From Penicillus capitatus (Eukaryota; Chlorophyta), in NCBI GenBank assembly GCA_965649825.1, contig OZ287707.1:496001-560000 (forward strand): 64,000 nucleotides of DNA, given 5' to 3'. The notes below the pieces were generated by a model. That model was given only the letters and a program-made list of their open reading frames with translations. It was not told where the DNA came from and ran no database searches. This document shows positions 43,501 to 54,580 of this stretch, piece by piece. The position numbers and the translations under genes are program-made. Numbering within the stretch: position 1 is the stretch's first letter; every line of letters starts with the position of its first letter.

Positions 43501-46500
43501 GAAGACAGAGAATCCAATTCAGGTCGAAAGTCGTCCATTGCACGCGTTGACGTTATCCCTTGTGCACAGGTTCTGCTTCTCTGGGCACGTCGTTTGAAGT
43601 GGAGACTTCTCTGTGTCATTGCTGGTTGTCACTCTTATCTTTCGTACCTGGACTGTCTTGTTGCATGGCTGGATATTGGCATCTCCTGCAGAAGAGATGG
43701 CTTCCAGGCTTCTCCTTCACCATCGCCTCAAGCGGGCGCCTGGGCAACCACGCCATCGAAGGAAGAGATTTCTGAACAGTTGATGCACCTGGTCTATCAT
43801 CTATGCTCCCAACAGCTGTTTGATGAACTTCTGAACGGTTTATCCCTCTTTCCCGTGGTGCCATTACTGCCGATGAAGCATTTTATGGCGGCGCTTAAGT
43901 ACTATTGCAGACACATGTTTCGCGCAACGAGAGAACATCTGACGCAATTTGAAGACACGCTCGACAAAGAGATCAAGCGATCTGAAACGCTCAGGGAATC
44001 CATTTCTACATCCACATCATCCAACGTCGGAATGCTACTGGCCTCTTCTCTGGATCTCGATCTCCTGGAGAAGACAACACAGTCAGCTATCATGGCCCTT
44101 CTGCGGAGCTTCTCAACATCCTTCGAAAGGGAAAGACTGCTGGATTTGCTCATCCGATTAGAAATTGATGATGATCTGTTATGGATAGGTCACCTTCGTA
44201 TGTTACGGCGAACGTACGAACTCCTTGGAGCAGAGGCAGACACCTGTATTAACTGGCAGTCTCCAGTTCGATGTTTTGATCTCCCATCCGTGGATACCGA
44301 TTTCGTCCTGAAGCGTCTCACAGAGGACGGCAACTGGACAGCTGCTCGAAAATGGGCACAGGAGAATGATATACCCTCTGAGGAGCTGACAAGACGTCAG
44401 GCAGAAGCTCTGGTACAGGAATGGGAAGATTTTGGCTTTGAAGAGGACATGTTAGAGATTCTGTGGGATCAGATCAACAACATCTTCGTCGATCAATCCT
44501 ATCCTTACTTCAAAGCAGGACTCTTCTTTCTACAGCAGGCAACACAGGCAGATCCAGACAGAATGAAGCGCCTTCTGTTGGAGGCAATGCATTGGGTCGA
44601 TGGTTCGAAGACGCACCACGGTTCAGAACTGGCACCGCATTTGGTGGAGGAGCTGCGAAAAGCGCTTTACCTTATGGACAGCGAAGGAGACCTCATACAT
44701 CGTCTTCCCAACAAAGCAAGACGCCTGTACTGCCGGCAGTTACTCATGGATCCTTCAGGTGTCCATCGCTGTCACATCACGCAACGAGAAGTGCCCAGCT
44801 GTTCAGATGGTGCTGCGATCTGCGCCTGAGATTGTGATCGCTGCAGACGGCAGTGAGATATCCAAATCGAGCGAAGTCTCGTCACAGTCATCACCCAGTC
44901 TCGATCAAAGTATTGCAAAGCCTCTGCCACGAATGGACATGCCCACTGTATCAGACGAGGAACGCCAATGTATGCACCGAACAGCGACACTGACAGATCG
45001 CTCAAGTGAAGTAATTGCTGTTTAGGTCTGGAGATTCTCGAAAAGATCGTCCCGCATGCAACGGAGGATCAAGTACAGAGAGCCATTAAACTGCTTTTGG
45101 ATAGCGGTCAGATCGAGGCGGCGAAGAGTATACAGCAGAGTGAGAATCTGGCAGCACAGATCGAGTTTTTTCTGGTGGATACAGCTCTTTCCATCGTCCA
45201 TCGTTGCGGAACAAATGGTCAGCCGTTGTCTTTCTTCCCTCTCTCTATCCACGGACACTGTGTGCAGGATGGAACAGTGAATCAGCTGATAGAATTGTAT
45301 TAGCTCCAATACTGAAATTCTTGAAGAAAAAAGAACACTTGGATTCCGAAACAGAACCAAAACCGCAGGACGTTTTAGACGCAGTTGTCCGGGCTTGCAA
45401 GGAATGTGGAGGATATCCTGTCTGTGCCCGCGCTGCTGCAGCATTTCGAGCAGCAACACTACTCAACATGTCATGCGTCGAGCTGGCTAACTGTGGTCCC
45501 AACAAAGTACTGAGACGACCAAATGTTTCATGTGTGAGAAGAGTGAGATGTAGGCATTGGAATTGCTGCTGCTCAAAGGGCAGAATGCATCCGAGGTGGT
45601 CCATGAATTTGTCTCTGCCTTTGAGTTCACCCCACGAGCAACGGCCAAGAAATTGGCCCAGATGTATCTAAAGAGCCTCACAGGGATGAGGACAATCAGC
45701 AGTATCAACGAAAACGAACCGGTGGAAGACTACTCCAATCCTTTCAAAGACAGGTACTGCCTGTCACATCATCCAGTCAGCGCCTCGACAGCAACTGTCG
45801 TGCTTGCCTTAGTAGTGATCTGGTTCGCAATTCGATGATCTGTTCCGACGGTGTGGAAATTGGCAATGCTTTGATGCAGCTTCTGGTCGAGCGTCACTGC
45901 TCTTTGCCTTCCGAAGTGGAGGCAGATATCCTTGTCCAAACATACCATTGTTACGAGCAAGTGGGCTACGTTGAGGGACTGGATGTCCTGTTGGAATTGG
46001 CAACCTCTCGAATTCATGACTTTGCATTGCACGAGAAGTACGAAGCGCTTGTTAAGGTGTCTGTCGGCATCTGCCGATTCGATGGACTGTCGTATGCGCT
46101 GGACATCATTGTCAAGAACCGAAAGCTGGATCTTCTCTTTCAAGATGCTGACAGTCACAGCCCCGTCACCATTTCGACACTCAGATGTGCCATTCTCAGT
46201 TCGATCTATAAGCACTCTCCAAGAGACAGCGAAGCATTGTCTATCACGCATCGGCATTTCAACATGCATGTCGAAGTCGGTCAAGGACTCAAAGATAGAG
46301 CAGAGGAGCTTCTGAAGCATTACACATTGGCTGGACGCCTCTCCAGAGATCGAAGACTCATCGATGCCATGGATCTGCTGATCCGGGCAGGTGCTGAGTT
46401 CTCATGTGCCCAGTGCAGTTCCTCTGCGACCGAATGTGGGGCACTCGTGGCATTGGTGGCTCAGCAGATCTGTTACGGAGATCGCAAATGGGTCTGTCTC

Positions 46501-47014
46501 AAAGATGCCGAATGTCGAGATCTGTTGCCACAGCTCTCAGATGTTCATTCCGCTCTGATCGTGGCGCGAGCCTACAAATTCAACACACCACAAGACTGGG
46601 TTCTCACTCTTTGGCAGCGTATGCTGTATGTTGCCACAGAGCACGATAAACAGAGACACTCGCATTCATCTCTGAAACGCGCCTTACAGAATATGTCACT
46701 CTATTGTGAGGGCATCATGAGAGAGATTGTTTTCTCAGAGGAGCACTTGGAGCAAGTGAAAAGACGTGTCCGTTACTCTATCCACCAAGAGCACGGTGTT
46801 CTGTCTGTAGATCATGCACATGTACCTTGCTTTTCCTGCAAATGAAGCTTGTTTTCAGCCACAGGTCAGTTATGAGGTATTGACAGAGTGTGTCCTTCAG
46901 TTGCTCCACAGCGTGGCCGATGTTCGCTTGCGCTGGACGCTTTGCAGTATGATGGGAGGCGAAGCGGCTCAGTTGTTGATTCGGGACTGCCGCACGATTC
47001 TTGATATGGAATAA
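40513..47014 (+). CDS. SPG11: Spatacsin-like protein (SPG11 family)
   Basis: Spatacsin works with spastizin and AP-5 at lysosomes in animals. This is the largest gene in the window, about 2,000 residues of helical repeats with no membrane span. It starts at ATG 40513 (MSSNWFRAAEQWLRGNVEVE); next comes APLRRRVTEYLRKHALMNED near 40870, matching the family's early conserved helix. A 1.9 kb exon (41011-42957) and another at 43594-44760 carry the middle, including SVDTDFVLKRLTEDGNWTAA. The C-terminal spatacsin domain is clearest: a segment with HCYEQVGYVEGLDVLLELAT near 45950, VKVSVGICRFDGLSYALDII, DRAEELLKHYTLAGRLSR-like helices, LPQLSDVHSALIVARAYKFN and the end near 47014. Internal introns near 42960, 43280, 44760, 45300-45830 and 46800 are approximate. 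Confidence 0.75.
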
Positions 47015-47545
47015 AGCACATCTTCTCCGATGACTGAAGGCACTCCTTTGTCTCGATCTCCTGTGAGAAAGCAAGCATCGGTGCGTCTTTGGAGAATTGA
47101 GGATCGTGTTAAAGGGTGTTGTCTATCAGTGTCGTACTAGATGTATTTCACTGGATATTAATGTAAGAAGCATTTCCTCATGAAATCCGCGTGAAAGGCA
47201 CTCCTACACTTTTTCGTTCCACTGAATACCATACGAACGTCGCTCGTTAAGGAATCTCAAAAAAATCAGAACAGTGTGAACAAAATCCAATGATTCAGCA
47301 TATCCGAGTGCTTGCTTCTGATAGATATCCCTCAATATGAAAGAGAAAGACACCAGCATATCGATATCTTTTACACTGCGGACTGCAATCGCACTGTTGA
47401 AAGAATTTAGAGCTCTTGCTGAAACAAACAAACAAACAAACATATCGTTGCTCACACAAAGCGAGCCTAAGTCTTGGAGAGATGTCGATGCAAAGGTATC
47501 GTTCCATCTCCTCGACTTCTAAATCGGATCTTCGTTTTCTCAAAG
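47015..47545. other. Convergent intergenic 0.5 kb
   Basis: Lies between the ends of the spatacsin gene and the unknown minus-strand gene. An ACAAAC run at 47425-47441 is a short tetranucleotide repeat (AAAC). No coding frame, RNA gene or mobile element is visible. Confidence 0.4.
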
Positions 47546-49072
47546 CTAGAAATGTCCATTCTCGGATCCCATATGCTGCGCATCCTTCTTGATAGCGGAT
47601 TGCACGGAAGATTCGCTCTTGACCCATTCTAGAACGTTCAATAGGATGCCTGAAGAATCTGGTGCGAATACGTGGCTGGAAACGGTGGCGGCGGTTTCCA
47701 GATCCTTTACAAGCGGCACATGAGGCCGCACGGCTTGTTTCAATGATTCAGAAATGGAAGGTAGATAGTAATCTCCGATTGGCAGTACTGATTGTCCCTC
47801 GGAGTACAGGGGCCTCAGACTGGGATAAGCCTGTTGCTTTGAGCTGTTCGATCTCAATCCTTGTGACCATAGAGATCCAGCATCCACATTCAAACATGAC
47901 GCTAAGTGCTCAGACGGGTCAAGATGGCTTGGAACAGTGCATTTTCCAGCAATGTTGGGCGTGAACATAACTGCTGGTCCACAAGGACTCTGAATGTAAG
48001 GTGCTAATGTGAAAGGCATCTCCGCCGCCGGTTCTGACGGCGGCGAAGGTGATAGGCCAGAAAAGCCAAAACGTGCCAATGGCATCGGCCTTGAGAGACT
48101 TGAAATCGTGGAAGATGTGGATGGCGCAGCAAGACTCAACACTTCTGGCACACCCTGAAGAGAAAACCCTTCGCCTTTGGGCACAACGGACATAGACCTT
48201 TCAAAGATATGACCATTCTTTCGGATCACTCGACCTTCCATCGGAATCTGTACCAATGGAGAGAGCGTCTGCGCCATCAATGGAGCAGACGGATATACAG
48301 TGGCCTCTACATCACCAGTCCCCTTTCAACAAAAGAATCGACGCGGCGACCAAACATACGGGTTGCAGGTCGAGATGTACGTCTCGGAACAATAACTCTC
48401 GGCATCAGGATCGTCGTCTCCTTCTCATCTGGCACAGAAGGCGGCATGGCTACACACACAGAACTGTTTTTGCGCCTGACCCCTGAGATGATGCAGACTG
48501 GCGAGTGGTGTCGCGATTGGGATGACTGCCTGTTCGGGTGGCGGCGGGTTTTCGACATTCTGATCAGACATTCCCCCCAGTGTATGTATGATAGGGACAG
48601 CATCCGCGTCAAGATTCTCATCCATCTTGGATGAGAAGACGACTCTCGTCAATCCATCCGATGTCTTAACAAACACCATCTTTTCATTATCTTCGGCCAC
48701 AGAGGTCACCACCATCTCCGCTTTCATCACGGCATCGACATAGAATGACAACCGGGGACGTGTCATAGGAACGCCCTCTAACAGCCACACGGGACACTCT
48801 CTTTGACTAAGAGGTATATCATAAACACACGTGCAGCGTCGCGACAGTCTTTGCAGAACTGCTTTGCCGCTTCGCCGATTTCGTTGGCGAGAAATCCCGT
48901 CGATGAGACGGCGGTATGTCTAGCGCGTTCCTTCTGCTTCTGTCTTTTTTTGAGATGCAATAGAGGATGTCGTGCAGAGGGATCAGCAGCGAGGACCAGG
49001 GATGATGGTGTTGACGTGTCGGTATTCGGCCGTCCGACGTCTCCTGTCGCCGTCATTGTCTCCTTCTCTCTC
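47546..49072 (-). CDS. Unrecognised multi-exon gene or pair of genes
   Basis: Three open blocks follow each other on the minus strand. The first (49072 to about 48790) starts MTATGDVGRPNTDTSTPSSL and contains a basic run, LKKRQKQKERARHTAVSS, then a helix EIGEAAKQFCKDCRDAARVF; its helix pattern is histone-fold-like, but that is only an impression. The second (about 48770 to 48480) reads RPRLSFYVDAVMKAEMVVTS and VKTSDGLTRVVFSSKMDENL. The third (48430 to 47546) is a Ser/Pro-rich, low-complexity region ending with SGILLNVLEWVKSESSVQSA and a TAG. Whether these are one spliced gene or two could not be decided; the first two join only through a very small gap. No function is proposed. Confidence 0.45.
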
Positions 49073-50133
49073 TGCAACCAACGACGCTTGCGCCAGTTAT
49101 CGCCTGTCGACGCTGCGCAATGGCATCCGGCCCTAAGACCGGCACTCTCAGCAGTTGCCACCTCTCGGCTGTGTCCTGTACACATTTGAGGTCAGTGTGG
49201 TACGTTCGTTCGTATTCGTAACGTACTATCCGAAGGGTCCACGACGGAACGGGCGTCGTCCAGAGCTCTATGCAAAGGATAGCGACTGCGATGCATGGAA
49301 TAGATCGCATGGGATCCTCCTTTATATCGCGGTGTTTGCGACGGGTTGAAGGCGTGTGTTCGTTCGCTGTTCAACATCTAACGGCGACAACGTTGTCTAC
49401 GTCACACACACGCGATGACGTCAGAGCACAAAAACAATAATGGTACTCGCAGTAGGCACCGGAAAAGTGCATCGACGCGGGTCGGTCTATCCAAGTGATC
49501 TGCGACATCACCTGGCGACGCATTGACAGCTATGAGACGCAACGGCGAAAGCGCGACGCCTCCGACGCGTCACATACGCGATGGAACCCGCAGAAACGCA
49601 AATGTGCTGCTGACGCAGGGCGACGGTTTCGACCGCGTACCGTGTCCGAATAGGAGAAAGCATCTGCAGAAAGGTGCGGGACGAAACGGATGCGCGCGTG
49701 AGACCGTCGCCGTCGACCCGAGGAGCATTTGAGGCAAAACGACGTTCGATCGTTCCCAGCCAACCGACGCACAGTAGAAATCGTGTCGCCTGAAATGATG
49801 TGAAGGACACCAAGAACAGAGGGACGGGTCGGCTGCAAAAAATGAGGCACGGACGAACGCACAAACAAAGGCAAGGCGACAGTGGTGGCGAAAGTTGGGA
49901 AGCATGCGTTGAACAGAAGACACGGAGGAGAATCGTGACGTCAGCTGCGGACGTACTTTGACAGCGTGGTTGCGTTTTCGGTGACTCTGCGCGTATCGAA
50001 TCGAGAAAATACTGCGGATTCGGTTTCCGACGGAATACGGTTTTCAAAAGCGCTCGGCCAATGAAAGACGTCACGTCATATGCGCGCAGAATGTGATGGG
50101 ACAGGCGAAGACCACTGACATGACCGAGAGAAA
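49073..50133. promoter_or_regulatory. CpG-rich 1.1 kb with CRE-like palindromes
   Basis: Between the RlmN stop and the start of the next minus-strand gene. It is visibly richer in CG dinucleotides than its surroundings. TGACGTCA occurs exactly at 49416-49423 and 49936-49943, with overlapping half-sites (GACGTCACGTCA) at 50068-50079 and a CCAAT at 50058-50062. These are classic bZIP (ATF/CREB or TGA-type) recognition sequences. A 226-codon minus ORF (49508-50188) and a 69-codon plus ORF are open here, as expected by chance in CG-rich DNA, and neither has a motif. Confidence 0.4.
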
Positions 50134-51623
50134 TCAGAACAGCTCCAGACCCTCTGACTCCCGTCGGATAGCCGCCAACTGACCGCATGCCCCTTGGCGC
50201 TAAGCCGTTCGCAGGAGAGACGCATAGAGAATGGATGACCTACCCGCAATGTCTTGTCCCTTCGCTTGACGAACGGTCGTGCGGATGTGGTAGATCTCCG
50301 TGACGATGAGCCGAAACTGGGCGACGGTTGATGGGTCTGGTGCTTTGAAAGAGACGCCAGGAGAGAGAACAGGATTGAAGGGTATAAGGTTGAGGACAAT
50401 ATTCTTGCCTACAGGTCGAGATCGAGGGAGTGGGAGACAACGAAGCTGAAAGGGTAGGAACTGACCGTGAAAGAGCTGCCCGACTTGATGGGCGTGTTCC
50501 GCACGATCGTTGACATCGGCAAGGAGAACATACTCAATGAAGATACGTTGATGGGTCGTTGTTTGGTAGTTCTCCAGCTCCTCCATGATTCTGTCGAGCT
50601 TCAGTGCTCGGGCTGACGGGACGATCTGCTTTCGTAGCTCTTGCGTCGGTGCATGCAAAGAGAACGCCAGACTCACTCCCTGTCAAGCATGGTGTGGTCT
50701 TGGTGCGAGAATGGGCGAAGTTTACTGGCAGATCTTGGGCAAGCTGACGGAATCTGTTGTGGACGCCGACGGTAGAGATCGTGATGCGTCGTTTGGCAAG
50801 ACCAAAACATTTGGTATCCATCAACAGCTCCACAGCATCTCTCACATTTTCATAGTTATCCAAAGGTTCGCCCATGCCCTTCAGGCTTCAATGAAGGAGG
50901 TTGTTTCTCATACCACGCATAAACGCACCATGAAAACGATATTCCGGACCTTTTCGTAACTCCGTGCAATCACGAGCTGTTCGACAATCTCCCCAGTTGT
51001 TAAATTTCCGTCCAGTCCCATCGATCCTAGCATCCTCCTTCAGTATGATTTCATCCCGTGGGTGGGTGGATGGATGGCACCTGTGGCGCAGAAGGTGCAT
51101 CCCATTCGGCATCCGACTTGGGAAGAGAGGCAGACCGTGGCTCGAGGATTGCCAGGAATGCTCACATCATCCGACGGATCGTAGGGCACACATCCTGATA
51201 CCAGACAGATACAGAGAGATGTGCGTGCGGTCGGGATTCGGTGTGGATGGTCCATACCTCTTGTGTCATACCGCATGATGACCGTCTCGATATGCAGACC
51301 ATCCTGCAGTGCCAAGAGAAGCTTCGTCGTTTCTTCGTCTGCCGAGGTCGACTCCTCCACCAATTGCACGATCGGTGTCATACACTCCTCTTCCAATATC
51401 GCCTGCGCTGCTTTTGGAAAGTTCGGCATCTCTTTCCATGTCGATCCTGGATTCTTGACCAAATAACTGCAAGACATTTCAGAAGAGAGCATCAGGACGG
51501 TGCGTTCGGGTACCCCCACAGATTCCAGGCGTGCAGTTCCTTGATCCTGTTTTCGCGAAAGCGTCGCAGAAGGTGCGCCTTGTCAAAGACGGAATGTTTG
51601 GTTAAGGTACGCCTCGGCGGCAT
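50134..51623 (-). CDS. RlmN-type radical SAM RNA methyltransferase
   Basis: RlmN methylates C2 of A2503 in large-subunit rRNA and A37 in some tRNAs. Minus-strand exons give RFRENRIKELHAWNLWGY, the PNFPKAAQAIL segment, KLLLALQDGLHIETVIM, then TVCLSSQVGCRMGCTFCATG with the CxxxCxxC cluster ligands, GNLTTGEIVEQLVIA joined across a 48 bp intron to FMGMGEPLDNYENV, RITISTVGV, LSLAFSLHAPTQELRKQIVP, EYVLLADVNDR, LIPFNPV and finally GACGQLAAIRRE with the conserved Cys. Introns are about 45-65 bp; the last joins DIAG to ACGQL and ends at TGA 50134-50136. The ATG at 51621-51623 leaves no obvious transit peptide, so cytosolic or organellar location is open. Eukaryotic copies descend from organelle or bacterial genes. 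Confidence 0.88.
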
Positions 51624-51687
51624 CGTTGCATTTGACGTCAAGCATCAATCATCTCGGACGTGACACCGCTCTTTTGGTTTCAAAGCT

Positions 51688-52023
51688 ATGGCCATGCATG
51701 TCGCTGAAAGCTCCAGTGCTGCGCTTGCGCGAATGGGTCCAAGAGGGACGCAACAGAAGGGCAGTCTGTTTTCGGGAAGCTGGAAACTCGTCCAAGACAC
51801 ATTCAACCCGACGGTTTCGTTTGGCAAACGAAACGCTGCCGAAACCGCCGGGACGATGACGGAGGAAGGCGGAGAGAAAAAACCAACCGTGCAGCGCAAC
51901 GATAGTTGGATACGTTACGATACCAGTGGCAAGTCTGGTCTGCGTCAATCTTCAAGTCGTCGTTTGAACAAATACGACCTCCTGTTGAAACCGGTCAAGT
52001 CTCAGAAGAGGCACTCAGCCTGA
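51688..52023 (+). CDS. Small basic protein, unknown
   Basis: A single frame of 111 residues from ATG 51688 to TGA, with gene-like codon use. It is rich in Ser, Lys, Arg and Gly and probably disordered; SGSWKLVQDTFNPTVSFGKR and a terminal YDLLLKPVKSQKRHSA stand out. The start is 64 bp from that of the divergent RlmN-type gene. No family is recognised. Confidence 0.5.
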   Translation: MAMHVAESSSAALARMGPRGTQQKGSLFSGSWKLVQDTFNPTVSFGKRNAAETAGTMTEEGGEKKPTVQRNDSWIRYDTSGKSGLRQSSSRRLNKYDLLLKPVKSQKRHSA

Positions 52024-52395
52024 CACTTGACATCGTGATTCCTCTGTTTCCGACCGCATTCTCTTATGGGTGATAACGGTCATGTCATTTGATAATACAT
52101 TTTGTTTTGCTGTCCTAATCAATGTTGTCATTTTGCCGAACTCACACATCGTCACTTAACCTATCATGTGCATAGCACCGCTTTCCCTGTTTCCTTAAGT
52201 ATATGATCAAATGTCATTGATGATGACGATAATGATTGCATTGCTGCTGTTCGTCTGGCGAATCTGAGGCTTCTGTTGTCAAGGGCATTTCATAACAGAC
52301 AGTAAAGCGAACAGTTGTTTGAGCATAAAAACGACGATGAATTGTGATTTCGTGTTGCTTTGCTGTGCTGCGGTTTTCAAAGAGGGCAGACACAC
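52024..52395. other. Convergent intergenic 0.37 kb
   Basis: Lies between the ends of the small basic protein gene and the patatin-like gene. It is AT-richer than the coding neighbours, with TGATGATGACGATAATGA near 52215. No gene or RNA is seen. Confidence 0.4.
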
Positions 52396-53241
52396 TTAAG
52401 AGGTATAATAGATGATGGGTTTGTGTACTTTTGCTGCAATCTTGTCCATCGAGGGCGTCAGTCCATCACACGTATGGGTCATTTCGCGCTGATAGTCACC
52501 CAAAGAGAAGAAATTTCGTTGACTGCGTTGGGTGTGAACGACAAAGACTCGACGTTCTGTGCTACGACGAATATCGTCGGATCCACTGAGGGGAGTGCTT
52601 CGTCCGATGAGATGGACAATCGCAGGGGGAGCATCTTCGCGGAGGTACGTCTTCTTTCGCTGTTGTCTCCAGATCTGTAATCCTATTCGATCTCGGAACC
52701 CACCGTCGCAGAACGGACTGGATGCATTGCCCGGAACGGTCACGGGAGCAAACATTAGTGGGATGGCGGCGGATGCGGCGACCGCTTCTGGCAAAGGACC
52801 AGAATCGAGAATCTCATGTTCGCCCTTGGCATTGACCACGCCCACGGCAAACGGCTTCTCCAGGGCTTCGAACGTCGCAGGGAGGACATCTCTTAGACGA
52901 TCAACCACACCATCCAGTAGAAAGAATCCCTTCCAGAAACAGAGGTTCGGTCTCACAATCTGAATGGGAGGTGTTTTGCAAAGCTCATGCGCCACTTCTG
53001 CTGGACGGTAACCGGCACAGTAGAGACTTCCACTGAGAGCGCCTGAACTCGTCCCCATGACACCCATCACATCCAGACTCGCCTGCACACAACAGAACCC
53101 TCATGGCACATATTCACAACACAATGATGATCTCTCGGTCGTTTCTCGCAGAAAAAGCATTGCATATGCGTGGTCAATAGGTCCACCCAACATACTACTG
53201 ATGTTTTTACACAACCGTCGGCATTGAAGGAAGATCGTCAT
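52396..53241 (-). CDS. Patatin-like phospholipase (N-terminus unclear)
   Basis: The secure exon (about 53087 down to 52396) begins just before VMGVMGTSSGALSGSLYCAG, where GTSSG is the nucleophile elbow with the catalytic Ser. It continues with PFAVGVVNAKG, AVAASAAIPLMFAPV and FCDGGFRD, carrying the catalytic Asp of the DGG motif, and ends PIIYYTS. Such proteins hydrolyse phospholipids or galactolipids. What is missing is the glycine-rich oxyanion loop that normally lies about 30 residues before the Ser. Only 155 bp separate this exon from the upstream gene on the same strand. They hold a frame starting at ATG 53239-53241 (MTIFLQCRRLCKNISSMLGG) that could be a first exon, but it needs a 27 bp intron and has only a weak Gly-Gly. 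Confidence 0.7.
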
Positions 53242-53242
53242 A

Positions 53243-54462
53243 TCAGGCACGTGGCCATAGGATCCAGGCAGAAGTTGTTTTTTGGTATCTTCTGTACAGA
53301 GCGACTCTTGCTGGTTCCCAGTTCCTTAACATGCGTTCTTCTGTCATTCTCTTTGTTTCGATCAAAATAATCGTATTGAAAAGTGGACCCACAAATGTCC
53401 AGCCATCCCCGTGAGGCAACGAAAACAGACATAGACTCCACCAGAACAGCTGTTCGCCGAAGTAATTGGGATGTCGACAGAATCTCCACAGACCCGTATT
53501 CAGAATCGCTGGTTTATTCGGACCAGATGTCATGTATCGGTACAGGTCGTTATCAGCCGAGAAAACGATGGCAATTCCAATAATACACAGCACGAAGGCG
53601 ACAGAATCGATGACAGACGCATCTGACGACGGATGGTAGAGAACGGAATAGACAGGCAGTGTGAGACCGGTCAGCATGATCTGCTGCAACACGCCTACCA
53701 TCCAAAAGGACATCCACCACCAGTGCTTTCCATACTTCCTAGCCAGAAGAGTATACCGCCAATCTTCACGTTCACCAAATTTCCACCCCTCTCTTCGAAA
53801 GTAGGTATGCAGCATACGGCATCCCCAGATCAGCAACAGAGTGATAACACAGGCAAAGCGACGAGAAGCGAGAGGTAGGGGGACGAGGATGGAGGCGTGT
53901 CTCGTGTAGGCGTAAGTAATCATGAGTGGGATCAGCACCCAGAAAGGATCGATGAGCCAGAAGCTGCGCTGACACAGTCCAATGAGCCAAAACAACAGAG
54001 ACACCCCAAAGAACTGAAGCAGTGACACCGAGGCGACAGGATTCTCACAGATCTTTGCCAGAAAGGCATCCGATGCTGTGCAGTGGCCGAGAAAAACGTC
54101 GACGGCGAAAATCCAGACGACGAGGACGAAGATAACGAGTGTCGCATTCAGGAGGTTCTTCGCCGAAAGATGTGCATGGGGACGATGCGCTCCCCAAGAT
54201 GCCATGAGTGGCGCAGAAAAAATGTATGTTCGTGCGTTTTTTTGCAGCTTACCTCATCCACCGCTTGCAGAAATCCTGCATGTTTAGCAAATGCCATAAA
54301 CCCACTTGACAGCACCAAATCCACGCCCTCTGGTTCTTGCCCTTCACAGAGGACGCAGAGATGACGTCCTATGAGAGCATAACATTTTACCAGCCGCCTT
54401 CCCCCTGTGATCTGCACGACTGTCCACTGATCGTGTCCTCGAAGCCATCGGCGATGCGGCAT
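53243..54462 (-). CDS. DUF1295 / steroid 5-alpha-reductase-like membrane protein
   Basis: DUF1295 proteins are ER membrane proteins of the steroid reductase/ICMT superfamily; their substrates are mostly unknown. Exons 54253-54462 and 53243-54157 join in phase across a 95 bp intron with a GTAAGC donor, giving 374 residues. The main exon has six or seven spans and the family core: WLIDPFWVLIPLMITYAYTR, REDWRYTLLARKYGKHWWW, then SADNDLYRYM and NTGLWRFCRHPNYFGEQLFW, with the NADPH-associated HPNYFGE motif, ending EERMLRNWEPARVALYRRYQ. The extra first exon contributes 70 residues with EPEGVDLVLSSGFMAFAKHA. A start at ATG 54203-54205 would drop it and retain the intron's end as coding; both are possible. 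Confidence 0.8.
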
Positions 54463-54580
54463 GCCCCGAGAGAGGCCGCTGATTCCATGGACGGACACGC
54501 ATCATGGGATCGGACAGAAGGAGGACTGTCAGCAGACGATGGCAAGATGTTCGCAAGATTCCGAAATTCTCATGTTCGTC

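Noticed and set aside
49508-50188. 226-codon minus-strand ORF
   Set aside because: Sits in CpG-rich DNA where long frames occur by chance, overlaps the last exon of the RlmN gene in another frame, and shows no domain.
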